Shown piece by piece: positions 14,511 through 22,914 of a DNA stretch of 42,510 nucleotides (within the stretch, counting starts at the first letter, position 1; each line of letters begins with the position of its first letter). This DNA is from Bacillota bacterium (GTDB lineage: Bacteria; Bacillota; Clostridia; Oscillospirales; Ruminococcaceae): contig JAEYXR010000024.1 in the NCBI GenBank assembly GCA_023431215.1, positions 1-42,510 on the forward strand, written 5' to 3'. The notes beneath the pieces were generated by a model. That model ran no database searches and was not told the DNA's origin. It saw nothing but the letters and a program-made list of their open reading frames with translations. Both the position numbers and the translations under genes were made by a program.

Positions 14511-15149
14511 ATGGACGCAAGTTTAAAAAGCATTATGGAAAAACGAGTAGAAAAGGCCATTAAGGCTCTTAGAGCCAATCGCATGGAGGCCGAATTTGTA
14601 GAGAGCAAAGAAAAACTTTTGGAAATGATTAAGGGTATGGTACCCCAAAATGCAGTTGTATGCTCAGGCGGCTCTATGACACTGAACCAAACAGGTGTAT
14701 ATGACCTGCTTATGGATGGTCCCTATGATTTTTATTACCGCGGCCGTACCGATGAAAACGGTGAAGCAATTGATGTAATGCGCAAAGCATTTTTTGCAGA
14801 CTGGTATTTTGTAAGTTCAAATGCTGTTACACTAAACGGTGAGTTGTATAACGTAGATGGCAATGCCAACCGCGTTGCCGCAATTACCTATGGCCCCAAA
14901 AATGTAGCTGTTATCATTGGCTGGAACAAGTTGGTCAAAGACCTGGACGAAGCAGAAGCACGCGTTAAGGCATTTGCTGCACCTTCCAATGTTGCCCGCC
15001 TAAACTGCGAAACCGGCTGCAAAACCACCGGGTACTGCATCAACTGCAAAATGCCCGGCCGCATTTGCTGCACCACTGTTATTCATGGGTTCCAACGTGC
15101 AGAGGGACGTATTAAGGTATTTATTTTACCTGAGAATTTTGGTTTTTAA
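14511..15149 (+). CDS. LUD-domain protein (LutC/YkgG-like, DUF162)
   Basis: A 212-residue stand-alone LUD-domain protein. Typical parts are a helical start (EKRVEKAIKALRANRMEAEF), CSGGSMTLNQTGVYDLL near residue 50, and SSNAVTLNGELYNVDGNANR near 105. FGCGP-like GPKNVAVIIGWNKLV follows, then a Cys-rich segment near 165-190 (NCETGCKTTGYC, INCKMPGRICC). LutC itself belongs to lactate oxidation with LutA and LutB, but neither partner is present here, so the single-gene role is unknown. ATG 14511 follows AAGGAGTG by 7 nt. A strong terminator follows. Confidence 0.85.
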   Translation: MDASLKSIMEKRVEKAIKALRANRMEAEFVESKEKLLEMIKGMVPQNAVVCSGGSMTLNQTGVYDLLMDGPYDFYYRGRTDENGEAIDVMRKAFFADWYFVSSNAVTLNGELYNVDGNANRVAAITYGPKNVAVIIGWNKLVKDLDEAEARVKAFAAPSNVARLNCETGCKTTGYCINCKMPGRICCTTVIHGFQRAEGRIKVFILPENFGF

Positions 15150-15190
15150 AAAGCATCATGTGTTAGGGCATTAGGGCATTTCTGAAAGTT

Positions 15191-15232
15191 AGCAGCAAAA
15201 GCAGCGAAATCGTTGCTTTTGCTGCTTTTTTT
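15191..15232 (+). terminator. Terminator of the LUD-domain gene
   Basis: A 13-bp perfect stem AGCAGCAAAAGCA / TGCTTTTGCTGCT with a 10-nt loop, followed by a T-run. Confidence 0.93.
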
Positions 15233-15302
15233 ACGCATTTTCTGTACATAACAGTATTACAAAATAGTAGTCTTTTAATCCCCGGCAGCTTTTTGCATTC
15301 AT

Positions 15303-16835
15303 CTATGAGCGCTTAGGGCGCAGGCGCTCATAAGCTCCTACTACCAAAAGGCCCATTTCCCGTACACGCAGCAAAACACTGAGTCCGGCATACACCAAGG
15401 CACCGCAGATTACCGCCGCTATCAGCGAAACCATCATGCTTTGGCTTTTCAGAAAAATAAAATCATAAACAGGCATGGCTGCAAAAGCCATCCCTACTGT
15501 AGCAAGAAGCATCTTGCCAAGACTGATAAAAAGCTGCCTTAGCCCCAACGGCCCTATTTTGCGTCTTAGGGAGATAAACAACATAATCAGTGTAACAATG
15601 CCGGAAATGGAGGTGGCCAGGGCAAGACCGCTGTGGGCCATCTTTTTTACCAGCAAAAGGTTGACAACGGTATTAATAACCAGTGCCACCACAGAATTGA
15701 TTGTGGGAGTTTTGGTGTCTTGAATGGCATAAAAAACATTCAGCATAACGTCTTTGATGCTAAAGGCCAGCAGTCCTATGGAGTAAAACACCACTACCTG
15801 GGCAGTACGTTCCACATCTGCCTGGGTAAAGGCGCCGCGCAAAAACAGAATTGAGACAATTTCTTCACTAAAAATCATAGCACCGGCCGAAATAGGCAGT
15901 ACGATAAAGGACATAATACCTACGCTGGTTACAAAGGTGGATTTCAGTTTTTTAATGTTCTTCAAAGCGCTTAGGCGGCTAAGCTGCGGGAACAACGCCG
16001 TTGCAACCGATACCACAAATACTGCTGTAACAAAGCCGATAATGCGGTTGCCGTAGCCCAGTGCCGAAACACTGCCCTCCGGCAGGGTAGAAGCAATGGT
16101 GCGGTCAATCATAATATTTAGCTGGGTAATGGTTTTACCAAGAAAAATGGGTATTACCATAGAAATAAGATGTAGGATATGCTTGTCCTTAAACTGGAAG
16201 CAGGGACGGTAGGAATAGCCCTTGCCCTTGGCAAACACATACAGCATCAGCCAAGAAAACCCATAGCCTGCCACCACACCCCAGCCCAGACGGGTATAGC
16301 TTTCTGCATCCGAAAAAACAAACGAGAGCACTACAAAAACATTTAAGGGCACACTGACCATACCCACAGCAAAGAAGCTGCCATGAATCTGTAAATACCC
16401 CTGAATGATGTAGTAAACACCGATGAACAGAAGTGAAGCCATCATAATGCGGGATAAGGACACTGCCATTTCAAAGGTTTCACCCTGAAAGCCTACGGCA
16501 AAGGCACGTACAATATATTGGTCAAAAATTAGAAATACCGCCAGTACCAATCCCGAAAGTAAAAAAATCAGGGTTGTGACGCTGTCGTTAAACTTCCGCA
16601 ACTTTTGGGTGTCTCCCTGCTGCAAAGAAGTATAGATTGCAATATAGCTGGTTAAAATTGCTGTGCCAATACCCGAAAAAATAATGGTGGGAATAGAAAA
16701 TGCTACTACATAGGCATCGGTAACGGCAGAGGCACCATAAAAATATGCCAAAGTCATTTCCCGGGCAAAGCCAAGCACCTTGGCAAAAATGGTGGTACCA
16801 ATCAAAATGATGGTGTAAGTGGCCGTCTTGCTCAC
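15303..16835 (-). CDS. murJ: Lipid II flippase MurJ (MviN family)
   Basis: A 510-residue polytopic membrane protein of the MOP superfamily with about 14 hydrophobic segments. Family features include the opening GFAREMTLAYFYGASAVTDA, PNVIFSGIGTAI-like IPTIIFSGIG, and QLNIMIDRTIASTLPEGSVS in the middle. ALGYGNRI and a LFPQLSRL stretch follow. MurJ moves lipid II across the membrane in peptidoglycan synthesis. Translation starts at GTG 16835, after AAAGGAGTG. A minus-strand terminator separates it from the upstream lepB, so it likely has its own promoter, which I could not locate. The C-terminus ends in a basic stretch (YERLRPKRS). Confidence 0.9.
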   Translation of the reverse strand: MSKTATYTIILIGTTIFAKVLGFAREMTLAYFYGASAVTDAYVVAFSIPTIIFSGIGTAILTSYIAIYTSLQQGDTQKLRKFNDSVTTLIFLLSGLVLAVFLIFDQYIVRAFAVGFQGETFEMAVSLSRIMMASLLFIGVYYIIQGYLQIHGSFFAVGMVSVPLNVFVVLSFVFSDAESYTRLGWGVVAGYGFSWLMLYVFAKGKGYSYRPCFQFKDKHILHLISMVIPIFLGKTITQLNIMIDRTIASTLPEGSVSALGYGNRIIGFVTAVFVVSVATALFPQLSRLSALKNIKKLKSTFVTSVGIMSFIVLPISAGAMIFSEEIVSILFLRGAFTQADVERTAQVVVFYSIGLLAFSIKDVMLNVFYAIQDTKTPTINSVVALVINTVVNLLLVKKMAHSGLALATSISGIVTLIMLFISLRRKIGPLGLRQLFISLGKMLLATVGMAFAAMPVYDFIFLKSQSMMVSLIAAVICGALVYAGLSVLLRVREMGLLVVGAYERLRPKRS

Positions 16836-16860
16836 AGCCTCACTCCTTTATTCAAACGGT

Positions 16861-16883
16861 AAAAAGGCTCCCTATGGGAGCCT
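16861..16883 (-). terminator. Terminator of lepB, minus strand
   Basis: Stem AGGCTCCC / GGGAGCCT with a 3-nt loop; read on the minus strand it is followed by TTTTT. It stands between lepB and murJ, 26 bp before the murJ start. Confidence 0.8.
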
Positions 16884-17040
16884 GAGACTGCAAAAAACAT
16901 TGGCAGTCCTGGTAAGAGGTGTTTTTTCCTCTTATGCTGTCCCTGCTACATAGCATTGCCGCAAAAATCATAACAACAGTTTGTGTGCATAGTGCATCAT
17001 TTTATACGGCAAGACCTTTTATAAGGGAGTACCAAAAGCA

Positions 17041-17559
17041 TCAGTGCAGCACGCCAAAGTTATTAAAGGGCCAAAGGGTAAATATCGCCTTTCCCTGTAT
17101 CTTGTCTGCAGAAATGTAGGGTTGTTCCCACGAGCGGGCATCCAGTGATCCGTTGCGGTTATCCCCCAAGAACAGATAGCAGCCATCCGGTACGGTAAAA
17201 TCACCGGTTCGATAAGATTTGTAAAAAACATAATCTTCCGGATATAGCTCTCCGTTTAAATAAGTATTTCCATCCTCATCGATGACCACATGGTCCCCGG
17301 GAATCCCAATGACACGCTTTACCATTGTCATATCCAGTTCGTCAGAGCGGAACACCAAAATGTCACCCCGCTCCACGTTTTTTTCTGGGTTATACACTCT
17401 GGTAGCAAAAAGAATACTCCGCTCAGCAATGGTAGGAACCATAGAGCCTGTAGGCACAATGACAAAGAAGCAGACAAATTTGACAATGAGTAAAATAACA
17501 ACAATTTCTATGGCAAATGGAATAATCCATTCTTTACAAAACTTCTTCAGCTTTTCCAA
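17041..17559 (-). CDS. lepB: Type I signal peptidase
   Basis: A 172-residue membrane-anchored serine/lysine protease that removes signal peptides from exported proteins. There is one N-terminal membrane helix (about 12-35). The catalytic Ser39 is in PTGSMVPT and the catalytic Lys81 in MVKRVIGIPGD. GDNRNGSLDAR is box E, with Ala where most have Ser (LDSR). Translation starts at TTG 17559 (TTGGAAAAG), 6 nt after AGGAGG. Promoter at 17642-17670 and terminator at 16861-16883 make it a single-gene unit. Confidence 0.95.
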   Translation of the reverse strand: MEKLKKFCKEWIIPFAIEIVVILLIVKFVCFFVIVPTGSMVPTIAERSILFATRVYNPEKNVERGDILVFRSDELDMTMVKRVIGIPGDHVVIDEDGNTYLNGELYPEDYVFYKSYRTGDFTVPDGCYLFLGDNRNGSLDARSWEQPYISADKIQGKAIFTLWPFNNFGVLH

Positions 17560-17641
17560 TCAAAAGCCTCCTTCCTTTTTGCAGACGGTCTTTTAATTTT
17601 GCTTTAGTGCAAAGCCAAAACCACTGCTAACATACTTATTC

Positions 17642-17670
17642 AGTATAACGCATTTTGCATTCTTTCACAA
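17642..17670 (-). promoter_or_regulatory. Sigma-A promoter of lepB
   Basis: On the minus strand TTGTGA (17670-17665), a 17-bp spacer and TATACT (17647-17642). Confidence 0.8.
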
Positions 17671-17749
17671 GGTTGGTACGGGTAAAATTCATGTCGGCTC
17701 TGTAAACATTTCCAACTTTTGCAGTCGTCTTTTGTATCAGGGGCACAAG

Positions 17750-18037
17750 TCATTCCAGCCCCCAGGCATGAAATACTGCCAGCATATTGCTTCCAATCAG
17801 TTTTTTACCCATAATCTCCCTAAAACGCGCAGAGTTTTTCTTTCCCTCCGCTCTCAGCTTTGCCAGCTCTTGGGAATATTCCTCCTGTTCGGCCTCCAGC
17901 TTTGTGTAAATGCTTTCAAAAGCACCCAGCCGGTTTATGGCCGGTCCAACCAGCACACCGTTTTCTTCCCTGACAGCCTCAGAAAACTCCAAAATAAATT
18001 CCAGTGGTTTGTTTCCATCCTTTGTAAATCTATTCAT
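17750..18037 (-). CDS. Small protein of unknown function
   Basis: A 95-residue soluble protein that I do not recognise. It has an acidic N-terminal half (EFILEFSEAVREENGVLVGP), a charged helix with coiled-coil character around residues 45-75 (TKLEAEQEEYSQELAKLRAE, then GKKNSARFREIMGKK), and a hydrophobic end (SNMLAVFHAWGLE). The ATG at 18037 follows GGGGGAGC, a strong site, which supports it being a real gene. It stands alone, leftward, between lepB and a divergent membrane protein. No cysteines, signal peptide or membrane segment are visible. Confidence 0.7.
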   Translation of the reverse strand: MNRFTKDGNKPLEFILEFSEAVREENGVLVGPAINRLGAFESIYTKLEAEQEEYSQELAKLRAEGKKNSARFREIMGKKLIGSNMLAVFHAWGLE

Positions 18038-18176
18038 GATGCTCCCCCTTGCTTTTATTGCGTTTATAAGACTCTTACAGCTGTTTTTGTCTCAAATCAT
18101 GAAGTCAATAAAATTATCTTTTCATTTAATCACAGTTTTTGCTGCGATGCAAGGTTCGCTTTGTTTTTTTCGTCAA

Positions 18177-18205
18177 TTGACAGTTTTTCCCCAGAAAGAT
18201 ACACT
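18177..18205 (+). promoter_or_regulatory. Sigma-A promoter of the EIIC-like gene
   Basis: TTGACA (18177-18182), a 17-bp spacer and TACACT (18200-18205). Confidence 0.85.
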
Positions 18206-18265
18206 TAAGAGTATAGTGCATAAAACAAAAGAAGAAATATAGAATTGGCGAAATGGAGCAGAAGA

Positions 18266-19330
18266 ATGAAAAAATTGCAGGAAATTCTAAACAAAATTTT
18301 TATCGATGGGTTAAGCGGTATGGCATTGGGCCTGTTTGCCACCCTCATTGTCGGCACCATTATCCAACAGGTTGGAACCCTGATTGGCGGACAATTGGGC
18401 AACACCCTGTTTGTGCTTGGCAAGGTTGCAGGAGCTCTTACCGGTGCGGGCATTGGTTGTGGAGTTGCCTACAAGTTCAAGGAGCCGCCTCTTGTGGTGC
18501 TTTCGGCCGCTACTGCCGGTATGGTGGGCGCCTTTGCAGGCAAAATTGCTGCCGGTGCGGTATTTACTGACGGGGTCATTCATTTTGCAGGCCCCGGAGA
18601 GCCCTTGGGCGCTTTTGTAGCCGCCATGGCCGGAATCTTTTTGGGACATCTTATTTCCGGCAAAACCAGCATCGATATTTTAATTACCCCCATAGTAGCC
18701 ATTGTATCCGGCTCTTTGGTAGGCCTTTGGGTCGGTCCCTCCATTTCTTCCTTTATGGCATGGCTGGGCTCCATCATCAACTGGGCAACCCTCCAGCAGC
18801 CTGTTCTCATGGGTATTGTGGTATCGGTACTCATGGGTATGATACTGACCCTGCCCATCAGCTCTGCTGCTATCGGCATTGTACTGGGGCTTTCCGGCAT
18901 TGCGGCAGGTGCCGCCACTGTAGGCTGCTGTGCCAATATGATTGGCTTTGCCGTTGCCAGTTATCCTGACAACAAAATGGGCGGCCTTTTGGCACAGGGG
19001 CTGGGCACCAGCATGCTCCAGGTTCCCAATATTGTCCGCAAGCCAAGTATCTGGCTTCCTGCCATTTTAACCAGCGCCATCCTGGGGCCAATTTCTACCA
19101 AGCTGCTGGGCATGACCAGTAACGCTACCGGCTCCGGCATGGGCACCGCCGGTTTGGTTGGCCCACTGATGACCTATCAAACCATGGCACCCACAGCAGG
19201 CAGCCTCACAACTCTCATTGAAATTACAGCAATGTACTTTGTTCTGCCCGCTTTGCTGTCTTGGATGTTTGCAAAATATATGCGCAAAAAGGGTTGGCTG
19301 CGCCCCGGCGATATGAAGCTGGATGTATAA
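18266..19330 (+). CDS. EIIC-like PTS membrane protein (PTS_EIIC_2 family)
   Basis: A 354-residue polytopic protein with about ten Gly/Ala-rich hydrophobic segments. It includes DGLSGMALGLFATLIVGTII at the start, GKVAGALTGAGIGCGVAYKF and a C-terminal FAKYMRKKGWLRPGDMKL. The pattern fits the PTS_EIIC_2 family of putative sugar transport subunits. No IIA or IIB partner lies beside it, so phosphorylation-coupled transport is uncertain; a substrate cannot be named. ATG 18266 follows GGAG by 7 nt; an earlier in-frame TTG (18245) has no such site. Single-gene unit between a consensus promoter and a 17-bp terminator. Confidence 0.8.
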   Translation: MKKLQEILNKIFIDGLSGMALGLFATLIVGTIIQQVGTLIGGQLGNTLFVLGKVAGALTGAGIGCGVAYKFKEPPLVVLSAATAGMVGAFAGKIAAGAVFTDGVIHFAGPGEPLGAFVAAMAGIFLGHLISGKTSIDILITPIVAIVSGSLVGLWVGPSISSFMAWLGSIINWATLQQPVLMGIVVSVLMGMILTLPISSAAIGIVLGLSGIAAGAATVGCCANMIGFAVASYPDNKMGGLLAQGLGTSMLQVPNIVRKPSIWLPAILTSAILGPISTKLLGMTSNATGSGMGTAGLVGPLMTYQTMAPTAGSLTTLIEITAMYFVLPALLSWMFAKYMRKKGWLRPGDMKLDV

Positions 19331-19339
19331 CCCATACGC

Positions 19340-19379
19340 AAATAAACGCCGGCAGGGATTTTCCTGCCGGCGTTTATTT
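19340..19379. terminator. Bidirectional terminator
   Basis: A perfect 17-bp GC-rich stem with loop GATTTT, flanked by AAATAAA and TTTATTT. It serves the rightward EIIC-like gene and the leftward uridine kinase-type gene. Confidence 0.93.
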
Positions 19380-19422
19380 ATTCTCTTTATGCACTCAGCT
19401 TTTTTCTGTTACGCTTAGTTTA

Positions 19423-20355
19423 TTAAAGCTCCAAGTCTCCTATAAACTCACGTATCAGCGAGTTTTGAGGTACCAGTTCTTTTGACATGGGGCTGGTTTG
19501 CAGTAAAAATGCTTTAAGCTCTTCTACCCCATATTGTGCCAAAAAGGCATCCTCTACCTTTGCCATTCCCTGTGCCAGCTCGCTGCTGTATACGGCCATC
19601 TCATAAGGCAAAAAGGTATCTATTGAAATTTCCGCACGATTTTTATGGGGTAAAATGTAAAGACGCTCTCCGCGGGATACGCTGCTCAGACGGGAAATGG
19701 TGGTTTCAAAGCTTTGGCCACGGTACAGGCTGTCTCGAAGCAGACGGCGGCACAGACGAATTTTTTCAGGATGCAAAATTTCTCCGTTATCTGCCTGAAT
19801 ACGTGTCCGTACGCTGACGTATACGCCGGTAGAAAAATCCACCGCACTGCCCGTAACCTCCGGATTTAAAGAATGAATTCCTTCCAGTATTACCAGCTCC
19901 CCCTTGTGACGATGCAAAGGAATGGTAATCTTACTGCGGCACTGATTTGCAAAATCGAAGGTAGGCACATCAATTGGCTTACAGCGTGCAATTTGTTCCA
20001 TGTGCTCTGCCAAAAGCGATACATCCAGCCGCAAGGGAGACTCCAAATCAATCTTACCGTCATCATCCAAAGGCATATTTCCCTCAGTACAGGAGTAAAA
20101 GTAGTTGTCCATGGATAGGGTGTGTGTTTCATAGCCCCAGCTGTCCAACAGCTTTTCAATTCGCAATGCAGTGGTGGTCTTGCCGGAGCCGGAGGGGCCG
20201 GATAACAATACAATGGGACAGTCCTCTGAACGGTCACGAATTTTAATGGCTGCATCCAGTATTTTCTTTTCATAAGCGCATTCGGTTTCTTCCACCAAAG
20301 CGGCTATATTTTCGGCCAGGCGCTTGTTAAGCTCCTTAATAGAATATAAACTCAT
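19423..20355 (-). CDS. Uridine kinase / phosphoribulokinase family protein
   Basis: A 310-residue P-loop kinase. The Walker A is GPSGSGKTTTA near residue 53, preceded by PIVLLS. The family lid and substrate strands appear as SMDNYFYSCTEGNMPLDDDG, PTFDFANQCR and LVILEGIHSLNP. Uridine kinases in E. coli are about 213 residues; this form carries extra N-terminal (1-45) and C-terminal (210-310) parts, seen in clostridial nucleoside-kinase homologues that are otherwise longer. It probably phosphorylates a nucleoside, but the substrate is not certain. ATG 20355 follows GGGGAGGTATCC; the longer frame to 20442 has no site. The leader may be long (about 270 nt). Confidence 0.82.
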   Translation of the reverse strand: MSLYSIKELNKRLAENIAALVEETECAYEKKILDAAIKIRDRSEDCPIVLLSGPSGSGKTTTALRIEKLLDSWGYETHTLSMDNYFYSCTEGNMPLDDDGKIDLESPLRLDVSLLAEHMEQIARCKPIDVPTFDFANQCRSKITIPLHRHKGELVILEGIHSLNPEVTGSAVDFSTGVYVSVRTRIQADNGEILHPEKIRLCRRLLRDSLYRGQSFETTISRLSSVSRGERLYILPHKNRAEISIDTFLPYEMAVYSSELAQGMAKVEDAFLAQYGVEELKAFLLQTSPMSKELVPQNSLIREFIGDLEL

Positions 20356-20792
20356 AGGATACCTCCCCACAGGAAATTTTAAATATGACAGCTTTTCCGC
20401 CTTGCATTTTTGGGCGATGCCGTTACTTGCAGTATGCAGCATTTTGTGCTGTTTTTAATATTTAAAGGCAAAAAGACATAATAAAAATTTGTTTAAAGCC
20501 ATTTTCTTTTTACCATACATGTTGCTAAACAAGCAGCTTCAAAGCAGATGTTATTCCTCTTTCTCATTTTTGTTCCAAACAGTCTTAAAGTAATTTTAAA
20601 ACCGATAGAATAACAGACTTGCGGTTATTATATCACAAAACAACAGAATTTGTGTATATTTATATAAAACTTTATGACTCTTTCATGCTTTTTACCGCTT
20701 TTTCTTGTGTTTTTATTTTTGATATGACATAATAAATTTGTTGGGAAGTACTCTTTCAGAAGCCTGTTATCTTAAAAGGGGAGGCGTGGAAT
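20356..20792. other. Divergent intergenic region, 437 bp, AT-rich
   Basis: It holds a possible leftward extended -10 element (TGATATAAT, 20635-20627) for the kinase gene and the rightward promoter of the SARP-type gene. The leftward leader of about 270 nt has no obvious terminator and no gene larger than 24 codons. Confidence 0.45.
20705..20733 (+). promoter_or_regulatory. Probable promoter of the SARP-type regulator
   Basis: TTGTGT (20705-20710), a 17-bp spacer and CATAAT (20728-20733). Confidence 0.6.
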
Positions 20793-22022
20793 ATGGCAGT
20801 AATGATAAGCACACAGCCTATGCTATCCGCTACAATGTTTGGCGGGTTTTCACTTCTGCAGAATAACAAGCTTTGCCTGGAGGACGTAGGCAGAAGCCGC
20901 AAGGTTTGGAACCTGCTGGAATATTTGCTTGTACATAGAAACAAGGATATTTCTCAGGATGATTTAATTGCTATTTGTGATAATGAAGAAAGTGCCGATC
21001 CCACCAAGGTGCTGAAAAATTTGGTATACAGGCTGCGTATTCTGCTGAACGATAACGGTTTACCGGCAGAAGAATGTATTATTTTTCGGCGGGGTGTTTA
21101 TTCCTGGAACCCTGCTGTTCCCTGCCGTTTGGATATTGATGATTTTGAGGAGCTTTGGAAGAAGGGCAGCAATGACTCACTGGATGAGGACAAGCGCCTG
21201 GAGTGCTACCTGCATGCCATCAATCTTTATAAAGGCCGCTTTTTGCCCCGGTCCTCTGTTGAAGAATGGGTTTTGCCCCTGACAGCCTATTATCAGCGCC
21301 TGTTTATAGAATCTATTTATGGCGCTTACCATATTCTGGCGGCACGGCAAGATTACGAGCCTTTGGTGAGCATTTGCAACCGTGCCATTGCCATTGACCC
21401 TTATGACGAAGGTACTTACGAGATACTGATTCGCACACTGATTCAGCTGGGAAGGCACAAAGATGCCCTGGATGCCTATGAGGCCATCACCGGTCTTTTG
21501 TATGATGAGCTGGGTATCAACCCCTCCCCCGAGCTGCAAAGCCTTTACCGCGATATTATGAAAACCATCAAAAGCGTGGAAAGAGACCTTGTTATTATCA
21601 AAGAGGATTTGCAGGAGGCTATTGCCAAAAACGGTGCCTACCTGTGTCATTATGAGATTTTTAAGGATATTTACCGCTTTATTGCACGTACGGTGGAACG
21701 TTCGGGGCAGTCGGTATATGTTATGCTGTGCACACTTACCGATGCCAATGACAACCTGCCTCCTGTTGAGCTGCAAAGCAGCGCCATGGAAAAGCTGGAG
21801 TTGGTAATTGGAGGTTCTCTGCGTCGGGGTGATTTGTATGCCCGCTACAGCTGCACACAATATGTCATTATGCTACCCGGTACAAACTACGAAAACGGCT
21901 GCATGGTTGGAAAACGAATAGAAGACAATTTTAAGCAAAACTTTAGCAGTAAAAAAATAAAGCTGCACTACAAGCTGCAGCCATTGGACCCCATCAGCTT
22001 ATCTTCGGCAACACAAAACTAA
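20793..22022 (+). CDS. SARP/BTAD-type transcriptional regulator with a degenerate GGDEF-like C-terminus
   Basis: A 409-residue soluble protein. Residues about 12-105 form an OmpR-like winged helix (MFGGFSLLQNNKL, SRKVWNLLEYLLVHRNKDIS, VLKNLVYRLRILL). Residues 110-260 form the helical BTAD domain with TPR-like repeats (AINLYKGRFLP, LVSICNRAIAIDPYDEGTYE, LGRHKDALDAYEAITGLLYD, ELGINPSPELQSLY), as in the SARP family. Residues 280-395 resemble a GGDEF domain: the stretch RRGDLYARYSCTQYVIMLPG aligns with RxGDxxARxGGDEFxxxLP, but SCTQY replaces GGDEF, so diguanylate cyclase activity is unlikely. It has its own promoter and terminator. Target genes are unknown. Confidence 0.82.
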   Translation: MAVMISTQPMLSATMFGGFSLLQNNKLCLEDVGRSRKVWNLLEYLLVHRNKDISQDDLIAICDNEESADPTKVLKNLVYRLRILLNDNGLPAEECIIFRRGVYSWNPAVPCRLDIDDFEELWKKGSNDSLDEDKRLECYLHAINLYKGRFLPRSSVEEWVLPLTAYYQRLFIESIYGAYHILAARQDYEPLVSICNRAIAIDPYDEGTYEILIRTLIQLGRHKDALDAYEAITGLLYDELGINPSPELQSLYRDIMKTIKSVERDLVIIKEDLQEAIAKNGAYLCHYEIFKDIYRFIARTVERSGQSVYVMLCTLTDANDNLPPVELQSSAMEKLELVIGGSLRRGDLYARYSCTQYVIMLPGTNYENGCMVGKRIEDNFKQNFSSKKIKLHYKLQPLDPISLSSATQN

Positions 22023-22028
22023 AAAAGC

Positions 22029-22061
22029 AGGTCTTGGAATTGAGTTCCAAGGCCTGTTTTC
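22029..22061 (+). terminator. Terminator of the SARP-type gene
   Basis: A 12-bp stem (one G-U) from CAGGTCTTGGAA to TTCCAAGGCCTG with loop TTGAG, followed by TTTT. Confidence 0.88.
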
Positions 22062-22074
22062 TAGTTGACAGCTG

Positions 22075-22854
22075 TCAGTTTTTTTCATTTTGCTTGTAAC
22101 GGCGGTAAAGTGCTAGCAGACCGCTCAGTGTAATGCTGGTGTCCACATGGTCAATGCCTGCCACACCTTTGGCAAACAGGCTGGAAAGGCCCCCCGTTAC
22201 AATGAGCTTCGTATCCTCTCCCAGCTCCTGCTTCATCAAATTGGCAATGTTCATTACCGCGCCGGAGTAACCGTAAAAGGCCCCCGACTGCATGCTTTGC
22301 ACAGTGTTCTTACCAATGACGCTGCGCGGCTGAGTCAGTTCAATACGGGGCAGCTTGGCTGTACGCTCAAACAATGCCTTCATAGAGATTTGTATTCCCG
22401 GCATAATGGCACCGCCCAAATATCCGCCATCCCTGTCTACTGCATTAAAGGTGGTGGCAGTACCAAAGTCTACAATAACCAGCGGACCGCCATACCGCTC
22501 ATATGCACCAACGGCGTCCACCAGCCTGTCCATACCAACTTCCCCCGGGTTTCCGTAACGGTTGGGGATGGTTACCGGCAGAGTGTCCCCCACTATCAGC
22601 GGCTCTTTTTCAATATATTTGCGTATGGCATTTGCCATGGAGTGCATAACCTGAGGCACAACAGAGGTGATGACCACATCCTCAACGGACTCCTTTTGTA
22701 TGTTGAAAAATTGAAAAAACTGAATAAGAGAAAGACCTATTTCGTCCGAGGTAATATCATGGCGGGTACCAAGGCGTATGGAGTGCATCAGTTTTTCATC
22801 ACAGAAAATGCCAAACTTAATATTGGTATTACCAATGTCAACAGCTAACAGCAT
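22075..22854 (-). CDS. coaX: Type III pantothenate kinase
   Basis: A 259-residue ASKHA-fold kinase for the first step of coenzyme A synthesis, using ATP and a monovalent cation. It opens with LLAVDIGNTNIKFGIF, the phosphate-1 loop. NRYGNPGEVGMDRLVDAVGA gives the GxDR signature, VIVDFGTATTFNAVD the catalytic Asp region, and GGYLGGAIMPGI the closing motif. Length is normal. Its ATG lies 60 bp after the glycosyltransferase gene and both run left, so they may share a message. No biotin-protein ligase or other coaX partner is adjacent. Confidence 0.96.
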   Translation of the reverse strand: MLLAVDIGNTNIKFGIFCDEKLMHSIRLGTRHDITSDEIGLSLIQFFQFFNIQKESVEDVVITSVVPQVMHSMANAIRKYIEKEPLIVGDTLPVTIPNRYGNPGEVGMDRLVDAVGAYERYGGPLVIVDFGTATTFNAVDRDGGYLGGAIMPGIQISMKALFERTAKLPRIELTQPRSVIGKNTVQSMQSGAFYGYSGAVMNIANLMKQELGEDTKLIVTGGLSSLFAKGVAGIDHVDTSITLSGLLALYRRYKQNEKN

Positions 22855-22914
22855 GGTGTCACATTCCTTGTATTTAAATTTCTTTTGTTCTTAGCTATTG
22901 TATCCCAGGGGTAG

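Noticed and set aside
15163..15178. Tandem TTAGGGCA repeat
   Set aside because: Only two 8-bp units between the LUD stop and its terminator; too short to call a functional repeat.
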